A stretch of DNA of 64,000 nt, from NCBI GenBank assembly GCA_009760855.2, contig WPIO01000007.1:479501-543500 (forward strand). Direction: 5' to 3'. This document shows, piece by piece, positions 1 through 12,184 of this stretch. Position numbers and translations under genes: made by a program. Within the stretch, counting starts at the first letter, position 1; every line of letters begins with the position of its first letter. Source of the stretch: Cristatella mucedo (taxonomy: Eukaryota; Bryozoa; Phylactolaemata; Cristatellidae). Below the pieces are notes generated by a model, which saw only the letters and a list, made by a program, of their open reading frames with translations, was not told the origin of the DNA and did not search any database.

Positions 1-230
1 TAGAAAAAAGAGCCACGAAGTTTGCTATCCCCAAAATATGGCAGAAACTGACAGACCACTCAAAAAACCTGCAACTTCTGCATGGTGGGCCCTTTTAAAT
101 ATCGAGCCTGCAAGAATGCACCCACCACCCATCCTGGATCCACGCATTCATCATTCTTCATTGCCACAGTACTATACTGCACTGTGCACCTCATTCCGAC
201 CGCTCCGGTGAGAGATCAGCCATTTTCAGG

Positions 231-256
231 AGAGAGAGAGAGAGAGAGAGAGAGAG
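231..256. repeat. (GA)n microsatellite
   Basis: 13 GA units. Confidence 0.97.
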
Positions 257-308
257 CAGCAAGTAAGTCAGCGAAGATCACGCTTATCCATATTCCCATT
301 TCATAGGT

Positions 309-434
309 GCGGCTCAGCAGAGGAAGGCATACTCAACTCACCAGAAAGACCTCAACGATCTGATTAGTGACAATGGTCTTACCAAGTCCAATGCTGAGCT
401 TCTGAAATTCAAGCTGAAGGAGCGAAACATTTAG
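309..434 (+). pseudogene. Short coding remnant with an LNDLxxDxxLxKxxAELL motif
   Basis: A 41-codon open stretch ending in TAG at 432-434. The later residues (KDLNDLISDNGLTKSNAELL) resemble a motif (DLNDLVRDLxLSKxxAELLGSRL) that I recall from multi-copy arthropod and cnidarian hypothetical proteins, perhaps transposon-associated. The stretch begins just after a CATTTCATAG|G acceptor-like site, so it may be an exon; no start codon or further exon was found. The family name is uncertain. Confidence 0.4.
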
Positions 435-639
435 AATGAAAATAAGAAAGTAACAGATTCGAGCAATTCAAATTATGTTTTGCAACTTGTCAAGTCGGCA
501 AGATGGTTTATGACTCTGCAATAGTGAGGCCGGTCTGTCTGAGGCTGTAGGACTCATCTGCAACCCGCGAGAGCGGCGCATATTCATAAAGAGTTCATCA
601 AGGAGCCTCAAGGCAGAATTGCTTCCTACCGGAAAAAAT

Positions 640-800
640 ACTAGCTGATTTAACAGCCTCTTTTTGTATAGCGTCAGAAGAGCCTTAAAAGCTATTACCA
701 ACTCTTGCAGCGGCAATCAAGGATCGCCCGCCGCAGGACTCAAATCCACGACCGAGGTCGTGAATAGCAACCTCCTTGCATAGTGTGACATCACGGGAGC
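640..800 (-). mobile_element. SINE1 (tRNA-derived)
   Basis: The reverse complement shows a box-B-like GGATTTGAGTCC, then GGCAATCC..., ATTGCCGCTGCAAG, CTTTTAAGGCTCTTCTGACGCTATAC and AAAAGAGGCTGTTAAATCAGCTAG, shared with the copies at 36.7 and 56.1 kb. Confidence 0.7.
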
Positions 801-1269
801 AAGTACCCGTCTCTCCTGATTGCCCAGTCTGTATACAACAAAGTGGGCTACAGAAGTGTCAATATACTTCTTTGTGACTTGGAGTATGTACACTATGGCG
901 GGCAGATCATTCTAGAAATCAAAATAGTGTCATTTCAGATGCGCCTCTAAGCTGGTTTCATGAAGTTTCCTTGTTTTTGTTTGCTTATAGGACAGTCGGG
1001 ACACTTAACTGCCCTTAGGTACTACCGGTCCTCTTTCAGGTGAAGCAAACTACCCGTAGAGAGAGAGAGAGACGGGTGCTTGTCAGCTCTCTTTATGAAG
1101 CAGCACGGCTTTGAGGCTCCTACACGAACGAATGTGAATAGGCACCATTCACTTGGAATACAGGTGAGTCATGTAGCTTAAAATCAACGGGCTAAATCAC
1201 TGCAGAAGCGCAGCTTATCTCTCGTACAGAAGAATATGTAAAGCAGCCGGTAAAGCTTTCTTTGATCTA
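801..1269. other. No gene seen
   Basis: Unique-looking sequence without a convincing frame; short GA run at 1058-1071. Confidence 0.4.
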
Positions 1270-1475
1270 ATAGTTTAATGATGCTAACGATGATAAAAAA
1301 ATTGATAAAGCGCGCCCAGAGAACTCAATCTCTTTCTAGGCGCTTTACATTTGCTGCAAAGTCAACACGATCGGATGGTTAGCGGTAGCATGCTCGATAA
1401 ACAGCAGAAAAAGCTCGAATAGCGTGGTTAGGGGTGACATGCACAGGTTCAGCGTGCAAGTTTCACGATTGCAAT
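1270..1475 (-). mobile_element. LINE family A 3' tail
   Basis: Hairpin tail 1312-1343 and the family 3' UTR words GGTTAGGGGTGACATGCACAGG and TGCTGCAAAG. Confidence 0.75.
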
Positions 1476-2614
1476 TCAAAAGGTTCTGCTCCTCGAGTCT
1501 AGACGTCAGCAGCTCAGCACTCGACTCGGCAAGACCGCTGTCACTCAGATCGGATAGTCGAGGCCTTTCTTTTTCGGGAATCGCGGCTGTCTCTCCTCAG
1601 CTGCTTTGCATCTGCATCTGCAGCATCTCCATCGCCGTTTGACTTGCTGCTCTCTCCTTAAAGTGGCCGATCCCTCTCTCCGAAGGAGGGAGGGGAGCTC
1701 AGAGCCGTGTGGCACTCGGGCGAGTTTGGTGCAGCAGTAACTTGCTTTCTTTGCATGCGAGACAACCGGAGCATTAAGGTGCGCTGTCGCCAATGGGACT
1801 GGCCGAAACATAACGATTAGTGTTGAACGTCACTAGGCGGGGGCCGCTGGCATACTCTCGGAAGGTGCTGATGCTACCACAGCGTATCAATTTAGGCCAA
1901 ATCTAGCAATTCATCAATATTCTAGGCAACGATTCAGCAGCTTTAAAGTATCCTCCCAATGTCTTTTAACCGCAGTCAGAGGCAAAGGTTAAAGCTGATA
2001 TCTTGGTTGGCACACGCATAAAGAAGATCACAGAGAGTGAAGAATTCGTCAGGAAGCTGAACAGAACAGCGAAAGTGATTCGTTGTAGCGAGTCACCGAC
2101 TCAGCAACCGTACCATGATTGTAGCAGCACAAAGTTGGTTGACATCCAAGATCTCAACGATCGCGGCATTGCATTCACACAGAAGCTTCCAATCTCAATG
2201 GGATCATCGCAGAAGAAGCCATGTAAGCATGGCGACAGGTTACAGAATGAGCTTACCCTACCTATCCAGAAGAAACACGACGGCATATCGTTTAAGCCCA
2301 GAAAGCATGCATTCTGTCTGTCTGCAAGTCTGCTGCTGCATGACAAAGCAACGGCATATGTTTTAAGACATTGGCAACCCACTGAATATGCCAAAACACA
2401 AAACACATGCTTGGGAAGGGCTGCCAACGTTTGCCTGATTCGCAGACTAGCACGGCTCAGATGAAGGTGCGCAGTGAAGTAAAGCAGCTTGTCCAGAATC
2501 AGTGCCGCAGTCCACCCCCTCGGCAGTTGGTATGGCAGCAGTTCAAAGTTCAAAGTTTCCCAATTTTAGAAGAAGAGCAAGCCGCCACTTCAGCCGCCTT
2601 CGAGCACTCGATGC
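1476..2614. other. No supported gene
   Basis: Overlapping frames on both strands at 2003-2553 lack ATG starts or motifs and do not look like protein. Confidence 0.4.
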
Positions 2615-2741
2615 TAGCGGCTACTTGTATGTGCCTTTTAGTCAAGCATGCATGCAAAGCCGTTCAATGCAAAGCGCCTAGAAAGAGATTGCGTTCTCCG
2701 AGTGCGCTTCATCAAGTGCAGTACTATTATTATTATTATTT
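2615..2741 (+). mobile_element. LINE family A 3' tail
   Basis: Hairpin tail 2674-2707 (GCGCCTAGAAAGAGATT...) followed by ATT repeats to 2741. Confidence 0.7.
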
Positions 2742-5079
2742 TAAAAGTAGAGCACTGCAAAAATACGGTCACAAGAAAAGAGTATAGCGCAAGACGACTG
2801 CAAAAGGGTCCTACGCCCCGCAGCGCGCAATTGGCGGTACCGCCAGCGTACGACTGACTGACTCACCGGAAGCCGAGAGACGAAGCCTAGAGACAGGTGC
2901 AGGAGATTAATCTAAGAGCGGAAGAAAGTACGTAGCGGGAAGCGCCGCGTAGGAGCGCCGAATCGAACGCGGAGCACGGGCGCGCGCCCAGCCGCCAGCT
3001 GGCATCGATGCGGACTGTGGAATGCAGCGAGCACTGACTGGCGGACAGAGGCGCTCGCCTATTCAAAACGCTCGCAGCCGTAGCGGCCTCTTAGGACGGC
3101 GTACAATCTGCGCCACCGCCGCGGAGGGCGGACAGCTCGTGACGCAGATTGGGCGAGAGTGACCGCGATTGCACAGGTCCAACAGGGCTCTGGGCAGCGT
3201 TGCCTCCCTACACCCGGTTAAACACGCCCAGCGACGCGATTAGAGGCAATCTCACGGAAAGAGCGCGGATGCTAGCCAAAATTAATTTACTTGCGCGGGT
3301 ACCCACCCTACCGCTGGCAGACACAAATAGGTCAATAGCCAATGCCAACGACACCGTGTCACTGAGAGGTCCCCAGGGGAAAGAAGACTCCGTCCGGCAC
3401 TATTTGGTTGCTCTTTTGCCTGGCCGCTAGCTGCGACTTTCAAAAACGTAGCGTAGTCGTCAAGCGAGTCGCCAAACTTCCAGCGGCGGGCTTCGCATTG
3501 TTATAAAAAATACAACTACTACTAATAATAATTGGTTTTAAATCGCTGCATGGAAGAAATTAATCTCAATAGTGCTTAGGTGCAGCCTTTTTCTATAAAG
3601 CAAGCATGAAGACATCGCCGTCACTGGTTAGTATGACCTAAGGCTAGTAACGTGCGCTGAATCATGCAAACGTATGCAGACAGAGTAAACCGGAACAAAA
3701 ACAGACAACTTCACTGCGGCGACGGGAAAGCTGACCGAGCGAATGACCGCCACGTCCGGCGGTGGCCCATCTCGCCTGCGCCTAGAGAAGCACGTAGCTT
3801 GGGCGGAAGCGCGGTTCCGGTGAGTGCGCAGGTCGGAACGCTAGCTGACCTCCGTGGCACAGCCCCCGGGTGCTGGGAGAGAGAGCGTAAATAAATTTGC
3901 GGCCGCAACGAGGCCCACTCGAGACATGCTCATATGCGTAATTCTCAGCGCCGGGGCGCGTTGATTGAACAATCTTGTTTCGTTTGCTGGCGCACGAGGC
4001 GTCTGCGGCCGTCTCGTCGCGGCGTCTGCAGCAAGAAAAAAGAAAGCAGCTGGCGCAAGAGGTGAGCCCAGGTGACGAGGTGACGAGGTGACGAGGACGC
4101 TGCGGCGGCGGCGGCGGCGGCCACGGTCTTCTGCGATCGGTGGACGGCGCCGCCTTCAGCACCGCGACAGAACCGCAGACGCAGCGCTAATAGCGGCGCC
4201 GGTCCCGGCCGGCCAACGAACGCGAGACTCACACTGGCTATGCGAGGACACTGTGCGCAGCGACGTGCGGGTGTAGCGCCGATGCGCACGGATCCGCCGA
4301 CCGACAGTCAGTAGCGCAACACGCGGCAGCGACGGAGAGTGGCAGCACCTCGAGATAGCCAGCCCCTATCCATAGTGCAGAGTGCGTCTATTTGACTGTG
4401 ACGGAGGGCGACAGCCTTCCAGAACTAGCCAGGGCGTGCGCGGCGGGCAGGTGTGCCGAATCTCTCGCACGGTAGCCAGACGGCCCAATCGTAGCTAGCT
4501 TGAATGCTACGCGTATCAGCATGCTTTGAAATGCTCTCAATACCACAAATTAGGCTGCTTCTTACATTTTGCTTAAAGACCGCGTATCGCTTCTTGCTCT
4601 GCTAATCTTGGAACGTAAGGCTCGCTGACGCAGTCTGACCAGGTCTGCTCTCCTGCTGCCAGAGGTAATATTGCATCGCCGTCAGCACTCGGCTGCCAGC
4701 TCTTCGATATCCGCTTGGCATCCACTTCAGCTAGGGTTTCTGCGCTGCTGTATTTTGCTTCGGATGTACCCGGTTGCCTGTCAATTGTAGTCCGATGTCT
4801 TTTATAGATGTCCTGACCGAACTGCGAGTAATGGAAAGTAAGTGTGCAGACGCTAAGGAGTCAGCTCGCACGCGCGTGCGCACGCAGCGAGAATGCTTCT
4901 GCTCGCACGCAGCTGAAGCCAGAGGACTTTGCTGGCCCCTCCTTAGCCGTGCAACGCTCGTAGAACCCATGAAATCTCGTAGCTGATTGGCGGCTCTGAT
5001 TTCATCCTCGAGATGGATCTTACAAATAGTCGTGGTTTTGTTTGATTGCACGTCGAGACAGTGCGAAAAAAGCGACCAC
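2742..5079. other. Unique GC-rich stretch, no gene recognised
   Basis: CpG-rich from ~2800 to 4500 with GCC/GGC runs (4095-4120). A faint LINE/SINE-tail-like stretch with ACTACTAATAATAAT occurs at ~3500-3600. No exon supported. Confidence 0.4.
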
Positions 5080-6010
5080 GATAGAAATAATAATGGTAAT
5101 AATGATAATACATTTGTCTAGCGCCCTGGGAGAACGTAATCTCTTTCTCGGCACTCTGCACTCTGCTGGAAAAGATGCGCGATCGAGTGGTTAATGGCAG
5201 TCTGCTCAATGTCAACAAGCATAACATGGTTAGAGGTGATGTGTCCAAAGTCAGCATGTAAGTATGGTTAGTTGCAGCACACCCGGTGTCAGCACTCATG
5301 CGCACACAAATAACGAATCACAAGGAGTCACCAAATGCTGTGATAAATAGGCGCGTTTTTAGCTTCTTTTTAAATGTCGTCATTTCAGGGAATGTCGCGA
5401 CGTCAGTCGTCAGTGAGTTCCGGACTATGGGAGCATGCGAACTAAAGGCACGGTCTCCAAAGGATTTCAGGCTCGTTTGAGGTACAGCTAAACGATTTGA
5501 GTCAGACAAGCGGATGGTGCTCGGCTGACATACTGGGGAGTAGTTCTGATAGGAAGGCTGGAGCAAGAAAATGAAAGTACCAAAAGACGAATGAAAAAAT
5601 CTTGAAGTCGCTGATGCGTTGCTTGATTGGGAGTCGGTGCAGGTCGGTGACAAGTGATGCAATTTGGCAACTGCCACGCTCACTACAGAAAAGCCAGACT
5701 GCAGAGTTTTGCCCCAAGTGTAAGTGCGTGACTGCATCGGCCAGAAGACCTGCCTGTAGCGAGTCACAGAAATCGAGACGGGATGTCACGCATGGACCAA
5801 TATGGATGCGGTATCCGTGTCTATGCGGCTAGGGGTTTTGCAATGTTACGGAGCTGAAAGTAGGCAGGCTCAAGTGCGTAGCTGATGTGGTTGGTCATCT
5901 AGCGGAAGGTCACTTTGGAACAGGGCACCCAGATTTCGTGCAGCTGCTACGAGAAACAGAGCCGATTTTGAGTGTTGAGCTTTCGAATTTCTCAGTCACA
6001 TTAGATCTGC
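5080..6010 (-). mobile_element. LINE family A, 5'-truncated copy
   Basis: Minus-strand frames at 5318-5789 encode pieces of the post-catalytic part of an L2/CR1-type reverse transcriptase (RLDFCDSL, LxxGRxNSAVxL, DLHRLPIKQRI, VRNSL), in several frames, so the copy is broken. The 3' hairpin tail is at 5121-5154 and a TAA/TAAT microsatellite follows at 5080-5110. The element's 5' remnant reaches about 6010. Confidence 0.85.
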
Positions 6011-8935
6011 CCATAGCCGTTTAGTCGGTTGTATCGTTATTCAATTTGAGAAAGTTCGCTGCCTACGCACAAGAACTAAGAGAAGATTAGCACACGGGCT
6101 CTCGTGGCGCCCTGAAAATGTTAGCGACCAATAGAGTTTGCGGGAATTGTGTAGGTGTACCCATGACTTTCCTCGGGGGGGGGGGTGTGCGCTGTGCCTT
6201 TTTTGACGTTCGCTGGTATGGGCCGGCAGAAGCCGTCCGACGTGCCCCCCCCCCCCCGCGCGCTGTTTGTTCAGCTGTGGCTCCCGAAGAATACTGCCTT
6301 TCTCGGTAGCCCTAGCTACCGAGTGGAGGAGAGGGGAGAGGGCTTTAGTAGCTAGAATAGACCGCAGGTCACCCACCGCTGGCACAGTAAGCCAGCCAGC
6401 CAGCCCCCTTCCGCCGCCTCTAGGGACCCGTTGCTAGGGATCACTTTCGCAAGTGTCGGCCCTCGGTGACCTTCCTTAGGGATGCGTTTTCTTTCGCACG
6501 CGCCTGCCCTCCCAAGGCAAACTGCGCGAAGAGCAGGTAGACTAGCTGGAACGCGAAAAGTGAGAAACCTCAAGTCACATCTAGCGTTCAGACGTAACGA
6601 GGGCCAATCAAATTCGAGAGAAATCCCTGCCGTTTTAGGTGCCGCCGTATTTGGCGAGAGCAGTGGAGTTGCCGCAGAGGGGCAGCCATTATTTCTGGGG
6701 AATGGATGATTACATGATCGCCGATGCAGCAGCAGCGACTGTCCAGCGGCTGTCTGGCAGCACGTGGAAAAGTGGCGCCCGCGTTCCTCGATCGACGGAG
6801 GAGCAGATGGCCATCTGCGAAAACTCGGGCGCCGGCGGCAGGCGCGAAGATGGAGAGCGCTGCTGCGAAATGTACGCTCTCCGGTTCGCTGGCTCGTCAC
6901 GTCCGCCCGGCCCAGTGCAGCCAGGCCTCGTCTCTCCTCGCCGGCCTCGTGCGCCCTGCGTAATGTTACGTAACGCGTCTCCCGTCTGCAACTCGACGAG
7001 GCCACATGGAGCGAGCGGATGTTACGCAGGAGAGATGTCCACGGCGAACTCGCAGCCCAAGCGGCCTTCGGTGCGCATTCGATAGCCAACATACTTCGCC
7101 TCGCGCAACGTGGAGAAAGTGAGAAGCATTGCTGAGTCATTGGGCCAGTCGAGGAGGAGGAGGAGGAGGAGGTGAGTAGCATGCGATCGCCAGATCGGGA
7201 CGGCTGGAAAGGATGGGCCGCAGTCGGCTGGAGAATACACGATGTTGCGTAAGAATTGTGAACTTGAGTTCCACTGTCTAGGACCTGCATAGCAAAAGCT
7301 ACTGGCCGCATTATCGTCGCTCCAGGCAATTAGCTGCGCTAATTAGTAAGCCGGCTGGCCTGCCGTCTTCACGCGAGGTCGATCGGCCGTGAACCGCAGG
7401 CGGAAGCGGAGGCAACGGGTGCGCGCGGGACCGCGTGACCACTCCAGCGCCAGGGTGATTATCGGCGGCCGACGGCCCGATCGACGTTAGAAGATAGATC
7501 GTTCCGCGGTCGCGGAGTGTCGGTCTGGGCGCTCGAAGAGCAGCCGCACATCCGCGACGCTCGGCAGCCCAAGCGGCGGCCGCCACCCGGCGAGACGTAA
7601 GTTTGCGAGGCTGTCCTTCGCGACCGCGCGCTTCTCTCCTCGGAAAAAGTTGCGGGAGGAAAGTGGGCGTGTGCACGTCGCGAGCCAGCCGCGGCTTCGG
7701 CGTCGGTGGCAGCAGCGGAGGCAGCAATGGACGACGCTGCTGCTGCACGCGGGATTCACCAAACGCCGCCCCGCCTTTGGGGGAGGAGGCGGCGGCGCGG
7801 CGCGCTGGAATTCGATCGATTCTTTTTTACGATTTCTTTACGACTAGCTTCTTACATTTTCTACGGTTTCACTTCTGGTAAGGTTGGCGCCGGCTATTTT
7901 AGAATGATTACAGAGCGCCAGGGTGTAGGTATAAGCTGCCCAAGCCCCCTCCTCCCCCCCCCGCAGCTACGTTTGTAGCGAGCGCCTGCTCTGCCGAGAC
8001 GATGCGCCTCGCTTTCGTCGGCCCCGCGTGACGCTCGCTCGTGCGACTTCGTCGAACGGTTGCCCACAAGAAGAGCCGCGGCGGTGGTTAGAAGCGTTCG
8101 CTCTAGCTCGCGCGAGCAGCCGCTAATCCGCCGCCGCCGCCTCGGCATCGGCTAGGAGACGATCCGAAGCTGTAGCCGCCGCAGCGCGCAGCGGCCCCTG
8201 CGACGACAGATCGGCGCCGAAGTTCCCTCGGACGCGGCGGCGCGGCGCTGCTTTTCGAGCGCTACCCGCAGGGCACGAGCGCTGTCCCGACGGTCGAGTG
8301 CACGCGCTCCGCTCCGGTCCTCGACTCCACGACCTACCGTCGCGTCGCCATCGCGACAGCGCGCACGTCTACGCCCAGGTCCAAGGCGGCGGCGGCGGTT
8401 GTGGCGGTTGTGGTGGCGGCGGCTGGGTATCTAAGACGCATCGTTCTCCTCGTAAAGCCTCGCGGCTCGATATGCTTCGTGCTACTGTGAGTCCCAAGCC
8501 GGCGCCGCAGTGCTGGCGGTAGCACTGCGGCGGCGCGAGGACAGGCCGTAGCGGGGTGCCAGTAGCCTACAGCCCAGAGACGTTGACTGGCGCTGCGCGC
8601 GTTTGTATCTATTATGTCCATCCACGCAGGCGACGGCGCGTTCGTGACGACGACGAGCCGGTACGCTCTCTGGCTATTTCAAGATGAGCCTAGTGTAATG
8701 AGATGCTCGCGGAGTTCACGTGGGCCAGCCCGGCGCGGTCGTAAGCCACGACACGGTCGACGCCGGATTCTGGCTCTGATCGATCGTAAACGTCTAAAAC
8801 CGCTCCGCCACCTCCTCAGCGAGGGTTTGCCTCCTCCGCTCGTCCTCCTCCGCTGCCCCCCCCCCTCGGCGCTCAAGTTCGCGCATCCGGTCCGCGGTCG
8901 CTTTAAAAGCGTACTCGTATTCACTTGAGCAGAGC
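6011..8935. other. GC-rich island without recognised gene (except a LINE B fragment)
   Basis: G and C homopolymers at 6176-6186 and 6245-6258, GGC/GCC runs and an 11 bp-stem hairpin at ~8502-8538 (GCCGCAGTGCT and complement). It could be a promoter island or hold short exons that I cannot identify. Confidence 0.4.
6970..7300 (-). mobile_element. LINE family B 3' fragment, GC-shifted
   Basis: Aligns to the 3' end of family B (TTACGCAGGAGAG, CTCGCAGCCCAAGCGGC, GTGCGCATTCGATAGCCAAC, AGCAAAAGCT) but with many A/T to G/C differences, in keeping with its GC-rich neighbourhood. Confidence 0.75.
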
Positions 8936-9622
8936 GTGCGCTTACTGGCCTACCGGCATGTGCGATCAGGCGATTGCAGCTGGTGCAAAACTCGGCAGCT
9001 AGACTTGTCTGTCGTGAGCGTCGCAGTTGCCACATTACTCCACTTCTCGCCGACCTGCACTGGCTACCAGTCAAGCAACGGATTGACTTCAAGGTTTTGT
9101 CGCTCACTTTTAGGTCCCTTCATTCTATGGCTCCAAGCTATCTTTCAGATATACTACCCCATCAGGCCAAGCATCGTACCACCCGCTTTTCGGAATCCAA
9201 CAGTCTAGAAATACCTCGTACAAACCTCAAATCCTTTGGAGACCTTGCATTTAGTTCGTATGCTCCCACAGCCTGGAACTCCCTCCCGACCTGCGTCAGA
9301 ACATCCCCCGACCTGACCACATTTAAAAGGAACCTAAAAACACAACTATTTAGGACAGCATTTAGTGGGTCCCTGTGATTCGTCCTTCATGTGCTTATGC
9401 GTGCTGACACTGTGCATGCTGTCACTAACCACATTCGCATGCTGACCCTGTGCATGTCACCCCTAACCATATTATTCATTTCGTTTGTTTTTCAAGCATG
9501 ATTTGACTCACCATTCAATTGCATTTCACTTTGCAGCAAATTTAAAGCGCCTAGAGAGAGATTAAGTTCTCGGAGGGCGCTTAATCAAGTGAATTATTAT
9601 TATTACTATTATTATTATTATT
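8936..9622 (+). mobile_element. LINE family A, 5'-truncated copy with (ATT)n end
   Basis: The frame at 8974-9378 runs 134 codons to the natural C-terminus (FRTAFSGSL) with LHWLPVKQRI and WNSLP motifs. The hairpin tail lies at 9547-9580 and the copy ends in ATT repeats to about 9622. One of the better preserved copies. Confidence 0.9.
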
Positions 9623-9949
9623 ACGCATTTGCCATGCGGCGAGGCGCACTTTCTGATAACCGGGCGGGCACTCTGCCAAGCGAGCAATCGGCTCGGGGAA
9701 TGGCGACGGCTGTGCGGCAATTCTCGCGTTTCGGCGGCTTTCGTGCCTGAGCGCAGCGAATGCTGATCGCTCGTTGAGTGAATTGGGAACAAATGCGGTG
9801 GTCTGGGAGGAACGATCCTACGAGAGCAGTGCGTATTTTAGCTTCTTGCCAGGCGGCACGGAGCTTCTGCTGATTTTCAAGTGTAATCAATTCGAGACGA
9901 CCAACTTGGCTGTTTGACTGTAGTGTGAAAGAAATTACGCGCCTATTTC
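9623..9949. other. Nothing recognised between LINE A and LINE B copies
   Basis: Unique sequence of ~330 bp; no exon or repeat seen. Confidence 0.4.
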
Positions 9950-10975
9950 TATGTATCCATGTATCTCCGTCTGTAACTCCACAAAGTCATTAAGACCATG
10001 TAGGTGTTACGCAGGAGAGTTTTGTATAGCGCACTCACAGCCTAAGCGGCTTTCGGTACGCATTCGGTACCCAACAGACTTCGTCTCACGCAACAAAGAG
10101 AAAGTGGGAAGCATAGCAGAGTCGGGAGAGCAGTTGAGGTAGTGAGTAGCATGGAAGTAGCAGCCAGGACCGCTGAAAAGGATGTGCCATAGTTGGCAGT
10201 AGGGGTAGTAGTTGTCGTTGCGTAAGAATTGTGGAAGCGAGTTCCACAGTCTAGGACCTGCAGAGCTAAAGCTTCTGTCACCGACTGTCTTTAAACAAAG
10301 GAATGGGACAGCTAATTTATTGTCCACACGGGTCCTTAGAGCGCGAACAGGCTGAAACTGATGCAGCAGTTCAGCTAGGTACGAAGGAGCCAAGCCGTGG
10401 CGGGCCTTGTGGGTCAGCGTAAGAACTTTGCTCTGTATCCTTTGCTCAACCGGCAACCATCCTAGCTCTTTCAGCAAAGGAGACACGTGCTCAAACCGCT
10501 GGGACTTGAAGACTAGCCTTGAAGCCATATTCATTGTCAGCTATAGTGGTGTAATAGCTTTCTTTAGCAGCCCAGCCAAAAGGGAATTACGATAATCAAG
10601 CCGAGACAGAACTAAAGAGCTAGTTAAGTCTTTTACAAGCCTCTGTGGGAGACAGCTCCTAATCTTGGATAGTGATCGGATGTGATGGCTAGCTGTAGAG
10701 GCAGTCTTCTGAATGAAGCTTTTGAAATTGAGGCAGCTGTCCAACACGACACCTAAATTTTGAGCACGTGGTGATGGTCGCACAATAGCATCACCTATTA
10801 GAACGGCAAAGCCATTTAATCCAGCCACACGCTTACGGTGTTCTATGAGCAGCAGTTCGGTTTTAGCATCATTTAATTTCAGGAAGTTTTCCGACATCCA
10901 GGATCAAATATCGGCATGGCAAGCATTCAGTTTCTCAGTTGCCGCAGCAGATTCCGATGGTTTGAATGACAAATA
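9950..10975 (-). mobile_element. LINE family B, longest 3' copy
   Basis: Minus frames 10007-10534 and 10541-10897 encode consecutive parts of a CR1-like RT (SENFLKLNDAKTELLLI, LSRLDYRNSLLAGL, ELGWLPVEQRI, NGLAPSYL-type, WNSLPQFLR), split by a frameshift near 10535. The element also reads a SFKPSES...LNACHADI-like segment up to about 10975. The 3' end is the CTCCTGCGTAACACCTACATGG...ACGGAGATAC block. Confidence 0.92.
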
Positions 10976-10980
10976 CAACT

Positions 10981-11055
10981 GTAGACATCTAAATGATGCA
11001 GACATCTAAATGCCTATATGATGTAGACACCTAAATGCCTATAGACATCTAAATG
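10981..11055. repeat. Short tandem repeat of GACATCTAAATG
   Basis: Four imperfect copies (GTAGACATCTAAATGATGCA, CAGACATCTAAATGCC, GTAGACACCTAAATGCC, TAGACATCTAAATGCG) next to the 5' break of a LINE B copy. Confidence 0.85.
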
Positions 11056-12184
11056 CGATTGATCGCTCCATAGGAGCGAACGTCTGGCATTCGCCGACCC
11101 CTCCCCCGCAGCACCTTCGAATAGCTCAACATTGGCGGGAACATTACACTACTGCGGCGGCCAGATAGCGCGCACGCCTGTATGCAGTAATTTGTCTACG
11201 CGCACGACTCGTTTCGGCTGCCGCGGAGAGCGAGCGCCGACAGCGAGTTCGCGGCGCCGGACCAATCTGGCCCGACGGACGACCAGCCGCCCGCTCGCCG
11301 GACAGACGTGGACCGAAAGGTAGTGCTCCGCGACAGCCGGGTGTCAGCGGCGCCAGCCAGTCAAGTCACGCGGCCGCCTAGAGTGCGCTGACGTTGCGCT
11401 ATGCGTTGCTCTCGCAGGCGCGGTCGTCGCCGGCGCCGGCTGCCTCGCAGACGCTCGATCGCGGCCACGCCGCCCGTCGTCCGCTTCATCGCCTGTCGCC
11501 GCCCGTCCCTCTGTCGCCGCCCGTCCCAGGCCGCCTGTCGTCCGCCCGCTCGGCTCTCGGGACGCTTCGAGCGCTCGTTCGGCCGCGGAACGTACGGGGA
11601 ATCGCGACAGATCGCGGCGGCGGCGGCAGCGGCGAGTTGCAGTTCTTACTTAATGAAAACATTTCAAAAAGTAATTTATTTAATTTCCAAAAGAAATTAT
11701 TATTAATTTATCAGTTTGTTTTTCATGGTGGTTTCGCTGATAGTTACGCATACGTCTTGCCGGTTTTCTCTCTTGCTCCGGATCCATCGCTGTGAATTTT
11801 TGATAGTTCCTTACATCAGCTGAATTCTCACTCATTCTTACTCTCTATTCTTCTCTTTCTCTCGCTCGTTTATATAAATTGTCAACTATTTAAATTCCAT
11901 ATTGCTAGTAGAGCCTATTTTCGTGCGCCTTTGCGTCCCATTAGTTCGTTCAGTATAATTAATCATCAGCGACTTCCATTTATTGGCCTACATTCAAAAT
12001 TAGATCGATTGATGTATATAGGTAATTATCCTGTTTATACTCGCAGTTCTTAAATTGCATACATTTTGACCTACTGTGCGATAATTAAGATAGGTTGAGC
12101 AGGCAAAAAGTACTGAAGAGGTTTTACAACTATTGATGACATCCGCACATGGATGGCAGTAATATTTCTTAAATTGAATTACGA
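11056..12184. other. GC-rich block then AT-rich block, no gene
   Basis: 11100-11640 is CpG-rich; composition changes sharply to AT-rich at ~11640. No convincing exon in either. Confidence 0.4.

Noticed and set aside
2003-2553. 150-codon frames on both strands
   Set aside because: No motif, the plus frame starts with TTG, and opposite frames are equally open; nothing indicates coding.
6352-7329. 325-codon minus-strand frame
   Set aside because: Ser/Arg/Pro-rich composition of a GC-rich island, overlaps a LINE B remnant, no motif; a chance frame.
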